Positions 1 through 9,963 of a stretch of 62,000 nt of DNA are shown piece by piece. The position numbers and the translations under genes were made by a program. Position 1 is the first letter of the stretch. Each line of letters begins with the position of its first letter. The notes under the pieces are model-generated. The model saw nothing but the letters and a program-made list of their open reading frames with translations. It searched no databases and had not been told where the DNA came from. Source of the DNA: Mesostigma viride (lineage: Eukaryota; Streptophyta; Mesostigmatophyceae; Mesostigmatales; Mesostigmataceae); the NCBI GenBank assembly GCA_009746045.1, contig RPFO01000667.1:3426773-3488772 (forward strand). The letters are read 5' to 3'.

Positions 1-155
1 TGCTATTAACACGGGTCGTACCTCGGCCCCTGTCGGCCCTTCTGGGCGCCCTAGTGCAGTCCCTTTTTCCCACCTGCTTCCTGGTCCTACCCTGAGACGG
101 CCTATGAGGCTGCCCAGGTTCCTACCCGTGTGGCTGATTTAGAAGTTAATAATGA

Positions 156-827
156 TTTCAGTACCATGCCCTAGATGATAGGAATTATGATCATTTTGCC
201 TATTCCTCTCTTCGTGAGCAATATACTGTCCCCTTCTCCTATGGGCACCATCCGGAAACGGTGGCTCCCTCTAGACCCCTACCCAAGACTTTTCCTATCC
301 CTTCCTTCTATCCCGCTTATGTAGCAGTGGAAGATAGTGGCCCTATGGGAAAAACTGATTCTTCTAATCCCCCTAAGCCTCCTGCTCTTCCCCTCTTTGC
401 CAACCTTCCTAAGCTGGATGTCAAGTCTACCCCTCAACAGTTTTTCACCTTCATTATGTTGCTCACCCAGAACACAGAGTCCTGGCAGAACCACAATAGG
501 TGGCGCCTCTCTGATGCTGTACTAGTTCCTCATTATCTTACTACCTGCATTACTCCTGAACTTGCTAACCTCATCCAGTGTGAGTCTCTTGCCTCTCATG
601 CCTACCCAAACTCTGTAGCAGAATTGTTCAAGCGTTTAGAGAACCATTTAGTCCCTCCCGATGCAGATTGGCAGGATAGATTATCCTTTGGCACCTTGCA
701 GCAGGGTACCAAGTCCTTCAAAGAATATATGAAAGAGTTTGATGCTCAGATGGTACGAATTAGGGATCTGTCGGGTGCAGAAGTGCGTGCCGCTTCCTTC
801 AGGGCCTCAGTAGACCCTATTGCGTGA
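156..827 (+). pseudogene. gypsy gag capsid region (broken)
   Basis: The frame is open from 156, with no convincing ATG seen; the true start is probably upstream or in another frame because of damage. The segment around codons for NRWRLSDAVLV and QGTKSFKEYMKEFDAQM looks like a retrotransposon capsid (retrotrans_gag type): a proline-rich lead-in, then a helical domain. It ends at a TGA at 825-827. The same frame continues sensibly after that stop (QRQFSAYRFTDLPLKHV) until about 920, so the TGA looks like a mutated TGG. The frame is then lost before the zinc knuckle. Confidence 0.7.
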
Positions 828-1006
828 AGTCAACGCCAGTTCTCTGCCTACCGTTTTACTGACCTGCCCCTCAAGCATGTGCGCCAGCATCTTTTACGTG
901 TAGCAGATTTCTTCTCCACCCTTCTCTTCCTACCCGTTCCCGTATTAATAATATTATCCTTACCCCTGAGGAGGAGAACTCCTATGTAGAAGAATTAGAT
1001 ATCTGT

Positions 1007-1357
1007 GTGACTGACCTTTCAGCTCTGGATGTCTCTCATATTACCTGCTATCATTGTAAGGAAGTAGGTCATCTTAAACGTGAGTGCCCCAAGTTCCTTT
1101 CGGGTGCTCCCCCTCATCCCGACGCTCGCCCTCCTCGTACCCCTCAGCGTGCTCCTATTCGTCCCACTTCAGGACGCATTCCTTCAGCTACCCCTAGTAG
1201 GCTGAATGCTGTGCAGACAGGATCCCCAGGGTTCCCCTATGATAATCAGGCTCCCGCACCCTCTTCAATCCCTCGTGACCCTCCAGCAGTGGCTTTTCCG
1301 CCAGGGTCTTCTTCGGGGTTCGTTCCTATGGATTTGGGGGGGGAGGGGGAACAGTAG
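1007..1357 (+). CDS. gypsy nucleocapsid with CCHC zinc knuckle
   Basis: This 116-codon frame encodes a C-X2-C-X4-H-X4-C zinc knuckle (CYHCKEVGHLKREC), then a proline/serine-rich tail. Such knuckles bind the element's RNA during packaging. No good ATG opens it; it is probably the C-terminal end of gag, displaced by a frame change between about 920 and 1000. It ends just after a run of eight G, A and five G at 1336-1349, where the frame passes to pol. That run could be a programmed frameshift site or a homopolymer indel; the sequence alone cannot decide. Confidence 0.75.
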   Translation: MTDLSALDVSHITCYHCKEVGHLKRECPKFLSGAPPHPDARPPRTPQRAPIRPTSGRIPSATPSRLNAVQTGSPGFPYDNQAPAPSSIPRDPPAVAFPPGSSSGFVPMDLGGEGEQ

Positions 1358-1419
1358 GCCTGTCAGCCGGGGGTAACCTGGACAGGTCCTTAGATAGTAC
1401 CCCAGATATTAATTTTTGC

Positions 1420-3852
1420 TTGCCTGTTTTTATAACCTCTGTAGGAGCTGAATCATCCCTACCACTACGTGTGCGTCCTCTTATGTTCTTGAATGGTGGT
1501 TTAACCGTCCCTCACACTGTTGTAGACCCCTTCTTGCATGCTGATGAACTCTTGAATGTCTCTGTGTTGGTAGATAGCGGTGCGGCTAGCTCCTTTGTGA
1601 GCGAGGCCCTAGTTAGACGTTTAGGACTAGTCCCTACCCCTCACACCAAACCCGTTACTGTTCATTATGCTGATGGTCGCACCAGTCATTCCCCGGGTAC
1701 GGTGTCCCTTCCCATGGTTATACAAGGACGTACTGTCAACCTGACGGCCACTATAGGCCCTATCACTACCGCTGATGTATTACTAGGATTAGATTGGCAC
1801 CAGGATAATAAGATTACTATTAATTATGATACCATGGTCATTTGGTTTCCAGATAGCTCTTACTGGGTACCTGAACGTCATTATAGATTGGAAAATTTAT
1901 CCTTGGTAGATATTACTCCTCCTACACCTGTTGATCCTCCTGTAAGACCTATACCTGAAGTAATAATGTCAAATGACGAATTACGTTCTGAATTAAAGCA
2001 AAATGGATACCTATTATGTATGTTCCTTCAGTTAGAAGTACAACAGATACCTAGCACTAACAATAGTGTGGATATAGATGTAAATACAGTGGATACAATA
2101 GGAGTAGGATTTACTGAAAATGAAATAGTAAGATACATGGCTGTGATAGATTCCTCAAAAGTATTTGAAGAAAAGACTCCTTCTTATCCTCCTCCTCGTT
2201 CTGTTTTACACCGTGTAGTTATCAAGGACGGTGCAGTTCCTACGCACTCTCCGATGTATAGAATGGGCCCTACCGAGTTAAAGGAACTAAAACAGATTTT
2301 AGTGTCATTATTAGAAGCAGGATTGATAGAGCCTAGTAACTCCCCCTACTCAGCTGGTGTCCTGTTAGTTCCTAAGCCAAATGGCAAGTTTCGCCTAGTT
2401 ACTGATTATAGGAAGTTGAATGATATTACTGTGAAATCTAAATACCCTCTACCTCGTATTGACGATATATTTAATAAGGTTAAAGGTTCCACTTGTTTCA
2501 CAGTACTGGATTGTGCGGATGGTTTTTGGCAGTTGCGGATAGCTCCTGAGGATTGCCATAAAACCGCCTTTGCTACCCCTTTTGGTCATTACCAGTTTAG
2601 AGTAGCGGCTATGGGACTCTGTAACTCGCCTGCCTCTTTTCAAATGTTAATGAATGAAGTGCTTAGACCTGTTATGGGAAATTCTCATCTTCCTCAGGTG
2701 TCCTCTGATCTAAAGGATCCCTCCTTCTCCTCTGTTTCTTTATCTGAGCATGACCGTTCTTGTGCTCAAGCTTACTTAGATGATATTCTTATTTACTCTC
2801 CTGATTTTGAAACGCACCTACGTGATTTAAAGAAAGTATTAGAAATAATGGCTGAAAATTCTTTGTGGGCGCGCCGTGCTAAAGTGCGTTCGGGTAGGAG
2901 TGTCCCATTTTTAGGGCACGTTCTGTCAGATGCCGGGGTCGCTACCGACCCGGATAAAACTAAGTCAATTCAGGAATGGCCTACTCCTACCGACGTTAAA
3001 GGTGTACGTAGTTTCCTAGGAATTGCTTCTTACTATAGGCGTTTTATCCCGCGTTTCGCCACTATAGCAGCCCCTATTAATCATTTATTAAAGAAGGATA
3101 TCCCCTTTGTTTGGAGTAGTGAGTGTCAGTCTGCTTTTCAGTGCCTAAAATCCCTACTCCTTTCCCCTCCTGTACTCATCCTACCGGATACTACTAAACC
3201 CTTTGTTGTGGCTACAGATGCTAGTAAAGTAGCTATAGGTGGTGTCCTTCTCCAGGATCAGGGTCAGGGCTTACAGCCAATTGAATATATCTCTAGGACA
3301 ATGCTCCCTGCGGAGCGTAACTATCCCGTCCACCAGCAGGAACTCTTAGCTGTGGTGTATTGTTGCCACGCGTGGCAGCACTTCCTTAAAGGTGCTCAAT
3401 TTGATGTCTGCCTGAATGAACCCTGTGAGCTAGATCCTTATAGGTTAGTTATCCAAACGGATCATCGTCCCCTTACCCATCTTCTCTCCCAACCCAACCT
3501 TACCCCTCGGCAAGCGCGCTGGATGGAATTTTTAGCACAGTTTTCCCCTTTTAAACTTCAGTATGTCAAGGGTGTAGATAACATAGTACCAGATGCACTC
3601 TCTCGTCGTGCAGACTATTCCTTCTTCGAGGACCTTGATGTTCTCAATATTACTCTAGTTCCTACTACTATGGGTGTAACCCCTTATGGTGAACTACCTG
3701 ATGATGATTCCTATGCCTACCTCTTTCATACAGCTGTTCGCATGCCTGATCTCCTTTCTCACGTAGGACTCTCTCTCCCGTGTGAGGCCCTTCCTGTGGC
3801 CTCGGTGGGGGGGAGGGGAAAAATAAAATTTCTATACCGCTTAGCCATATAG
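1420..3852 (+). CDS. gypsy pol: aspartic protease, reverse transcriptase, RNase H
   Basis: An 810-codon frame. Domains in order: retropepsin near residues 45-130 with the catalytic triplet in VLVDSGAASSFV and an LLGLDW motif; reverse transcriptase near 255-530 with the fingers motif KFRLVTDYRKLND, palm motif TVLDCADGFWQL and catalytic YLDDILIYS; RNase H near 595-730 with ATDASKVAIGG, QQELLAV and QTDHRPL. The annotated start is a TTG, and the frame is probably entered by frameshift from gag. It ends shortly after a G7-A-G4-A5 run at 3807-3823, and the integrase lies in another frame, so the polyprotein is broken or shifted there. Confidence 0.9.
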   Translation: MPVFITSVGAESSLPLRVRPLMFLNGGLTVPHTVVDPFLHADELLNVSVLVDSGAASSFVSEALVRRLGLVPTPHTKPVTVHYADGRTSHSPGTVSLPMVIQGRTVNLTATIGPITTADVLLGLDWHQDNKITINYDTMVIWFPDSSYWVPERHYRLENLSLVDITPPTPVDPPVRPIPEVIMSNDELRSELKQNGYLLCMFLQLEVQQIPSTNNSVDIDVNTVDTIGVGFTENEIVRYMAVIDSSKVFEEKTPSYPPPRSVLHRVVIKDGAVPTHSPMYRMGPTELKELKQILVSLLEAGLIEPSNSPYSAGVLLVPKPNGKFRLVTDYRKLNDITVKSKYPLPRIDDIFNKVKGSTCFTVLDCADGFWQLRIAPEDCHKTAFATPFGHYQFRVAAMGLCNSPASFQMLMNEVLRPVMGNSHLPQVSSDLKDPSFSSVSLSEHDRSCAQAYLDDILIYSPDFETHLRDLKKVLEIMAENSLWARRAKVRSGRSVPFLGHVLSDAGVATDPDKTKSIQEWPTPTDVKGVRSFLGIASYYRRFIPRFATIAAPINHLLKKDIPFVWSSECQSAFQCLKSLLLSPPVLILPDTTKPFVVATDASKVAIGGVLLQDQGQGLQPIEYISRTMLPAERNYPVHQQELLAVVYCCHAWQHFLKGAQFDVCLNEPCELDPYRLVIQTDHRPLTHLLSQPNLTPRQARWMEFLAQFSPFKLQYVKGVDNIVPDALSRRADYSFFEDLDVLNITLVPTTMGVTPYGELPDDDSYAYLFHTAVRMPDLLSHVGLSLPCEALPVASVGGRGKIKFLYRLAI
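3806..3823 (+). promoter_or_regulatory. Internal polypurine tract (central-PPT-like)
   Basis: The 11-mer TGGGGGGGAGG at 3806-3816 is identical to the 11 bases just before the 3' LTR (8240-8250) and continues into GGAAAAA. It sits between RNase H and integrase. Ty1 and lentiviruses have a second plus-strand primer in the integrase region, so a central PPT is a reasonable inference; a chance G-rich run or a frameshift site is the alternative. Confidence 0.4.
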
Positions 3853-3961
3853 CGACTAGGTCAGGAAAGTCTTATGAAAACGTAGTCCCCTAGGACCTCC
3901 CCTTCTCTTCGGCAAGGCGGTAGGAGATCTCTTTAAACCTGTTCTGGATACTTCTGTAGCG

Positions 3962-5488
3962 ATGCCTACCTCTGATCTTGAACGCCTTATTAGTAGATTT
4001 ACGGCCACTGAGCCGGAAGCATTAGCTGCCATTGCTGCACATCCCCAACAATTAGGCAAGCACCCTTGTAAATTTGTAGGTGGGTTTTTATATGTGCAGA
4101 TAGCAGATTCTCCCCCTCAATGGCGCCTGTATGTCCCTCCTATCTGTCGCTCCTCCTTGCTCTTTGAGTTGCATGACTTAGCTGCTCACCAGGGTGGTAA
4201 ACGGGTACGGGACCTAGTAGCCCGCTCTTATTACTGGCCTTCCCTTTATAAGGATGTGGATGAGTATGTTAGAACTTGTCAATCTTGCCAGGAAATGAAA
4301 CCCAATAATGTAGGACAGATAGCAGAACCTAGGACCTTGCCTGACCCTATCATGCCTTGGGATTCTATCATGATGGATTTTGTAGGACCTTTTAGAAAGA
4401 ATGATAGGGGCAATGCCCAAATCCTTGTGTTCATAGATCGTTTTACTCGTATGTGCCATCTTGTGCCGTGTCCTTTAGAACTCACCGCACGTGATTGCGC
4501 ACGCCTATACCTCAATAATGTATATAGATATCATGGATTGAGTAGGCAGTTTATTAGTGATAAGGATAAATTATTTACCTCAGATTTTTGGCAGCAGTTT
4601 TTCGCTGCCATCGGTACCAAGGTTACCTACGGTACTGCCTACCACTCCTCCTCCTCTCATTTAGTAGAGCGTCTTAATAGAGTAGTAGAAGAAGCGCTTA
4701 GGCACTATGTTAATGGCTCGGGTAGTGATTGGGAGGATTATTTATGTTTGGTAGAGTTCTCCCTCAACAATTGTCCCCAAGCTGCGCATGGATATACGCC
4801 CTTCTTCTTAGATACTGGGAGACAGCCCCTTACCCCTACCTCTCTCTTAGCTAGTCCTCTACGGGACAAGGATGATGTGTCCCGAGATACTGTAGAAGGT
4901 GTACAGTCCTTACTAGATAGAATGAAAACTGCTCATGACCACGCGATCTCAGGGTATCAAAAAGCTCAGGCTAAGTACCTTGCTAGGTTGCGTGCCTCCT
5001 TAGATAGACGAGCACCTGAGATAGAAGTAGGAGATCTAGTATTAGTAGAAGGCCCCCGTGTTGGCCGTTTTGCTCATAAGTTTGAAGCAGAACTGAAGGT
5101 CAAACTTAGGCCTGCCTTCTTAGGACCCTTCCATGTGTTGTCTAGGGTAGGAAATTTCTTGTATAAGGTCGATATCCCTACCTCTTGGCAAACGCATTCA
5201 AACACCTTCCATAGGAGCCAGCTTAAACTGTACCACCCTAGTACGTTCGCTGGCAGGGAGTTAGCGCCTGCCCCTTTAGAGCATAATCCTGACACTGGGG
5301 AAGTAGAAGACGAAGTAGAAAGCATCGTGGCCCATCGAGATATCAAAAAGGGCCGCGGTACCCAGCGTCAGTATAAAGTGAAGTGGATGTATGCTCGTAG
5401 TGAAGTAGATAAGGTTTGGTATACGGAGAGTGAGCTAGATGGGTGTAGTCGCCTGCTGCAGGAATATAAAACCCTGCACAAGCTCTAG
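3962..5488 (+). CDS. gypsy integrase with chromodomain-like C-terminus
   Basis: 508 codons from an ATG at 3962; the frame is open a little further upstream, so the N-terminus may be longer. The zinc-binding region is H-D-L-A-A-H followed by CQSCQEM. The catalytic core shows the first Asp in IMMDFVGPF, the second in FISDKDKLF and the Glu in LVERLNR. The usual HPQTDGQ segment is replaced by HSSSSH, a divergent feature. The end (about residues 440-500, VESIVAHRDIKKG through YKVKWM and KVWYTESEL) resembles a chromodomain, which in chromoviruses directs insertion to marked chromatin. It stops at 5488, 76 bases before the third ORF. Confidence 0.88.
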   Translation: MPTSDLERLISRFTATEPEALAAIAAHPQQLGKHPCKFVGGFLYVQIADSPPQWRLYVPPICRSSLLFELHDLAAHQGGKRVRDLVARSYYWPSLYKDVDEYVRTCQSCQEMKPNNVGQIAEPRTLPDPIMPWDSIMMDFVGPFRKNDRGNAQILVFIDRFTRMCHLVPCPLELTARDCARLYLNNVYRYHGLSRQFISDKDKLFTSDFWQQFFAAIGTKVTYGTAYHSSSSHLVERLNRVVEEALRHYVNGSGSDWEDYLCLVEFSLNNCPQAAHGYTPFFLDTGRQPLTPTSLLASPLRDKDDVSRDTVEGVQSLLDRMKTAHDHAISGYQKAQAKYLARLRASLDRRAPEIEVGDLVLVEGPRVGRFAHKFEAELKVKLRPAFLGPFHVLSRVGNFLYKVDIPTSWQTHSNTFHRSQLKLYHPSTFAGRELAPAPLEHNPDTGEVEDEVESIVAHRDIKKGRGTQRQYKVKWMYARSEVDKVWYTESELDGCSRLLQEYKTLHKL

Positions 5489-5564
5489 TCGTAGGCCTTC
5501 TCCTCTCTTATGTTATGTCTGCTGTCGACGGGTGGTTGGTTGTCCCCTCCCCTCCGCAGCCGTC

Positions 5565-7874
5565 ATGACCGAGCCTACCCCTCCGGCTGAGAGCCCGCTG
5601 CCGTCCCTGCCCCTACCGGACCCTGAGCTGTATTTCGAGGCCCTTCCGGGCCGTTGGGTGTCGCGATCATGTTACCGGGGTGGCGTTGTGCAGCCGGCCC
5701 TTCAGGCCCAACATGCGAGCTTAGTCAGGGCGGCCCTCTTCGGGGTCACGTGGTATGGTCCTTCCCCTGATGAGCCGCACCAGCTTGTCCTGCACGGTTT
5801 CGATGATGCCGGACACTGTTTGTTGGGGTGTGGTTCCAGCTGTCCCGCCTTGGGGCAGATAGATGCGGTTCTCCGGTGTTGCCGTGTGTTCTCCTACCTC
5901 TCCACTCCTGTGGGCCGTACCTGCCTACGGGAGGTGTTCCCGTGGCTTCCAGCTGAGGGTGATGCTGAGGTAGACGAGAACCCCTGCGACCTTTTACGGG
6001 CCGTAGAGTTCATGGAGATAGCTGATCAGTCGGCGGGACTAGCGGTTAGTGGTCCTACCCCTTCGGGCGCCCCAGCTGAGGTACATTATACTCCAGATTA
6101 TTCTGCCTCGAGCGCTGCGTCCGCCTCCTCGGTGTCTGTCCCTCCCTCTCCGGTCCCGTCGTCCCCTCGGTCGACCCGGGATGTCGCAGTGGAGCCTACC
6201 CCTTCGGGTTTGCCTGATCCTCTTTCGGCGACGGTCTCGGCTATGCAGGCTCAGATCCAGTCTTTGACCACGGCGTTTGGGGCCTTCCTTGCGGCCCAGG
6301 CGCAGGTCCCGGCCACGCCGGCTGGATCCGCGCCCCCTACCCCTTCTGTCGCCCCGGCGACTACGGCTTCGCCCGCGCCCCCGCCTGCGCCCGCGGTCGC
6401 TGTGGTTCCGGCGGCTCCTGCGACTCCTGCTGCCTCTGCGCCTGTCACCGCTCTACCTGCGCCTACGCGGGAGTCTCCTGCCCCTGTTAGCTCGCCCTCC
6501 GTCGCTGCTTCCGAGCCTCCTCCGCTCAGGCGCAGACGTCGCGGGGTTTCTTTGGCGATACTAGCGGCCTTCCCAGACTTTGGGAGGGTGGTCCTCCGCA
6601 GAGGATTCCGGTTCCTGACTGGGGCCTGGATGGTAGTCAATCTTATGCAGGACTGCCTGTCCCTACGGGCCCCATTTTCAACATGTGGCCTGAGGGTGCA
6701 CCGGCAACGGAGACCGGCGCGCCTGCGTCGTTGGTGGGTCCGTCACGGCCCTCTCTGGCTTCAGGTCCGGCGCGACCTCCTGTTTTACCAGTGCCCCCTG
6801 CGTCGGTGTCGGCTCCTGCCCCTGCGTCAGCCCCTGCTCCGGTCCCTCCTCCTTCGGCCTCGCGGTCGTTGGCCGCGGTTGTTCGGTCCACCGGTCAGGA
6901 TCCTCGCGCCACCCGCGCTGCCGATTCCCTCAGGGAGTTGTCCCAGGGTGATCGGGACAGGGCTCCTTCTGTGGTGCACGCGACGCCGGAGTCGCGTGAC
7001 GCGCCCATTCCGGGGTATGGTATGTCCGCACTCGCCTGCCGACAGTGTGACCTGCCGCGCGCCTCTGCTGAGCTTGCCATCTCTCCCATGTCCTATGGGT
7101 TCTCCCAGGTGTGTCGGGCGCCCCGGGATCGTGGCCTACCCATTGAGACTGATCGGCCTCCGTTCGACATGGTTATTTTAGCTGATCCGGTGTTCGAGGG
7201 TGAGATCCTGGTCCGGCGCGTCCTGTATCGCTGGGCGAGGCGCCACAACGACTTGGACACCTACGGTGGGTTTCAGTGGGCTTACCCTCCCCCTCTGGGC
7301 ATTATGGCTTCGGATGCCCTTACAGTAGAGTTTCCTGCGGTGCCGGGTGCGGCGTACACTACGGTCCTCCAGCCCATCCTTGAGTGGGATGCCCGCCGCC
7401 CGGCCTATCCCGGGCCAGGGTCTAGACTCCCGCGGTCACCCTCCTCCTCGTGCCAGCGACTACCTAGAGACATTCGGGTCGCGACAGTGTGTTCGTCGGT
7501 GGCGCTCCCGCGAGATTCGGCACATCCGGTTGTGGCCGTCCAACGTGGAGCCCCTGGTGGACCTGTTCTTCCCGACGGGTCTGCGCCCTCGGATTCGGTA
7601 TCATTGCCTCCTCCTGCGGGCCCTTTGCCTGATCGCGGTAGAGCCTTTCCTTCGCCTCTTTGCCTGTGGCTTTCTGGACTGGGCCCGTGGCCAGGTCGTC
7701 CTCACGCAGCATAGGTATTACTGGGCCTTCCTGGGCCTCTTTCCTGACGGCGTGTGGGCCGATGTTTTCCTCACTGTAGATAGGCATGACAATGTTGAGG
7801 ATGTGGCTCACTACCAGGCCTACCTGGAGGTCCTGCTGGCCTCTCGTGGCACTTACCAGACGGATGGCCACTAG
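5565..7874 (+). pseudogene. Third ORF of the gypsy element, unknown function, frameshifted
   Basis: A 2.3-kb coding-like block lies between integrase and the 3' LTR, where an env or accessory ORF would sit. It starts at ATG 5565 and reads in three successive frames, changing near 6540 and near 7420. The N-terminal part (about 160 codons) is globular and cysteine-containing. It is followed by a long proline/alanine/serine-rich linker with a short coiled-coil-like stretch (SAMQAQIQSLTTAFGAFLAA). The C-terminal part is globular (PPFDMVILADPVFEGEIL; VLTQHRYYWAFLGLFPDG). No signal peptide or membrane segment was recognised, so an envelope role is not supported. The family is unrecognised. Codon use resembles the GC-rich pol-distal region. 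Confidence 0.55.
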
Positions 7875-8240
7875 ATAGAGGGCCTTAGGCCCGACCTGAG
7901 GGTGTTGTCCCTCCGGTATGTAGAGTCGCCCTCATATTCTGGCCAGTTGGTTGGCTGTTCTTGGTCCTTAGCGCTGATGTGTTTACTCTGTGTGTCCTGC
8001 CCAGTGCCGTCCCCCCCGGCCAGGACTCCGTTCCAGGCAGTTAGGGGAACCTACCACCAGGCTTGGTGCTGGCTAACCCTACACCACCCGGCGTGGTGGT
8101 GGAGACCGTGTGAACTATTGGTGCTTTGTATCTGGGATGGTCTATCGATTGTGTTGGTGTGTGCTGGGTGCGTTAGGATTATTTTCCTACCCCTCTGGTT
8201 CCCTCCTCTCTGCGTAGGGAGAGGGCTCCCTACCTTTTGT
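7875..8240 (+). other. Untranslated stretch before the gypsy 3' LTR
   Basis: No coding frame is convincing between the end of the third ORF and the polypurine tract. It is presumably the element's 3' untranslated region. Confidence 0.5.
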
Positions 8241-8250
8241 GGGGGGGAGG
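8241..8250 (+). promoter_or_regulatory. 3' polypurine tract of the gypsy element
   Basis: GGGGGGGAGG lies directly against the TG that opens the 3' LTR, as expected of the primer for plus-strand synthesis. The same run occurs internally at 3807-3816. Confidence 0.8.
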
Positions 8251-8822
8251 TGTTACGTCGCGTAACAATTCGTTGTAGTTACGGACGTAAATTAGGTCCT
8301 TGGCCTCGGTTGTTCCTAGGTTACGTGCAGTTCTAGTCTGGACATGATTGTCCCCGTAACAGTACTGTGGTATATTGGGTGCCTTTGGGCGCCGCGCCGC
8401 GTACTATATTAGTGGTCCTTATCCTTTTGTAGAATGTAGTGGACCGGCGTGCATCTGTGCACCTGCCTGTGTTTCTGTGGTTCTGCAGGCGAGGGCCAGG
8501 TCGGCCCGAGCCTGTTGGACCGTTGGTGACCATTTATGCACGTTCCACTCCTTGTGTGGTTACTCGGCGTGTGTTAAGTGAATTGACACATTTAGGCTTG
8601 GGTCACGGCAGTGTAGTTGTGTTTCCTTCCTCTATTCCTGGAGTAAACGGGTTTTGGTAAATGGTTGTATGGCGTATTATAGCAACACTTACGTTAATGC
8701 ATTGAGATCAGCTCCGTCACGTTCGTCTTTCGCCAGAGGGTTAAGTAGAGGAGGCCTGACCAGTTTAGGTAGTATCAGGCCCATTAGAGGTAGAGGTGGA
8801 GGTAGATATCCGCGGCGTAACA
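8251..8822 (+). repeat. 3' LTR of the gypsy element
   Basis: 572 bp with short inverted ends: it opens TGTTACGTCGCG and closes CGCGGCGTAACA. The polypurine tract abuts its left end. A TATA-like tatatt lies near 8406. The right end abuts a foldback MITE, so the target-site duplication is not identifiable. The 5' LTR is outside the window, so the age cannot be estimated. Confidence 0.8.
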
Positions 8823-8976
8823 GTTATTATAAATAGTGACGGAACCTTTTTGCCACTTGGCAATCAGTCACGTGAACTTAACGCGGAATAGATACCGGCG
8901 AGTGGTTTTCGCCGGATAAATAGTGACGGACCTGATTGCCAAGTGGCAAAAAGGTTCCGTCACTATTAATAATAAC
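8823..8976. mobile_element. Foldback MITE, deletion derivative
   Basis: Its ends match the complete copy at 9176-9385 (GTTATTATAAATAGTGACGG and its complement), but about 60 bp of the left arm is missing, so the palindrome is asymmetric. It abuts the gypsy LTR on the left and a TA on the right. It is non-coding; such elements depend on a transposase elsewhere. Confidence 0.7.
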
Positions 8977-9173
8977 TAAGACCTCGTAAGTCGGGGGTTC
9001 GAATCCCTGTGGTGACACGGGTATTTCCGAATACCGGAAGGATTGATACCAGAAGGCCAAACGAAAGTGCCAGAAGGGAAAATATGCCCGGTTGGAATAT
9101 CGTTAAGGCGAGATTCGGTACTGCAGTAGGCATCAGCGGTATGATAGATATCGACCCCCACACTACGACGTTT
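8977..9173. other. Spacer between two MITE copies with a tRNA B-box-like motif
   Basis: It contains GGGTTCGAATCCC at about 8995-9007, like a tRNA T-arm, followed by tggtgac. No A box, D arm or complementary acceptor strand is present, so this is at most a tRNA-derived fragment. Nothing else was recognised. Confidence 0.3.
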
Positions 9174-9175
9174 TA

Positions 9176-9385
9176 GTTATTATAAATAGTGACGGAACCT
9201 TTTTGCCACTTGGCAATCAGGTCCGTCACTATTTATCCGGCGAAAACCACTCGCCGGTATCAATTCCGCGCCACGTTCACGTGAACTTAACGCGGAATAG
9301 ATACCGGCGAGTGGTTTTCGCCGGATAAATAGTGACGGACCTGATTGCCAAGTGGCAAAAAGGTTCCGTCACTATTTATAATAAC
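9176..9385. mobile_element. Foldback MITE, complete palindrome
   Basis: About 210 bp made of two roughly 100-bp inverted arms that meet near 9278. Internal short palindromes (CCGGCG...CGCCGG) lie within each arm. TA dinucleotides flank both ends (9174-9175, 9386-9387), which fits a Tc1/mariner-type target. It has no coding capacity. Its right end touches the giant CCA tract. Confidence 0.8.
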
Positions 9386-9387
9386 TA

Positions 9388-9574
9388 CCACCACCACCAC
9401 CACCACCACCACCACCACCACCACCACCACCACCACCACCACCACCACCACCACCACCACCACCACCACCACCACCACCACCACGTACCACCACCACCAC
9501 CGCCACCACCACCACCACCACCACCACCACCACCACCACCACCACCACCACCACCACCACCACGTACCACCACC

Positions 9575-9606
<32 letters not shown>

Positions 9607-9700
9607 CACCAACACCAACACCACCAACAACAACAACAACACCACCACCAACAACACCACCACCACCACCACCACCACCACCACCACCACCACCACCACC

Positions 9701-9732
<32 letters not shown>

Positions 9733-9963
9733 CAACAACAACACCAACACCAACACCACCAACAACAACAACAACACCACCAACAACACCACCACCACCA
9801 CCACCACCACCACCACCACCACCACCACCACCACCACCACCACCACCACCACCACCACCACCACCACCACCACCACCACCACCACCACCACCACCACCAC
9901 CACCACCACCACCACCACCACCACCACCACCACCACCACCACCACCACCACCACCACCACCAC
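9388..9963. repeat. (CCA)n trinucleotide tract, left half
   Basis: About 575 bp of CCA repeats, with two similar CAA-rich interruptions near 9590-9660 and 9715-9795 that show an internal duplication. It forms one original tract with 19646-20645, now split by the copia-like element. All long frames across it are repeat artefacts. Confidence 0.95.

Larger units (their letters stand above)
1..8822 (+). mobile_element. Ty3/gypsy-type LTR retrotransposon, 5' end outside window
   Basis: Seen: a gag-like frame, a CCHC knuckle, a retropepsin-RT-RNaseH frame, an integrase with chromodomain-like end, an extra ORF, a polypurine tract and a 3' LTR, all in one orientation. RT before integrase is the Ty3/gypsy order, and the chromodomain-like end suggests a chromovirus-type element. 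The 5' LTR and primer-binding site lie left of the window. Gag carries an in-frame TGA and a frame change, pol and integrase are in different frames, and the third ORF runs through three frames. This copy is therefore probably inactive unless some shifts are programmed. Target-site duplication cannot be checked. Confidence 0.9.

Noticed and set aside
5565-7874. Envelope gene of the gypsy element
   Set aside because: Position fits, but no signal peptide, fusion-peptide-like or membrane segment is visible; composition is Pro/Ala-rich.
8985-9025. tRNA gene (GGTTCGAATCC T-arm-like motif)
   Set aside because: No A box, D arm, anticodon arm or matching acceptor strand; the upstream side is a MITE.
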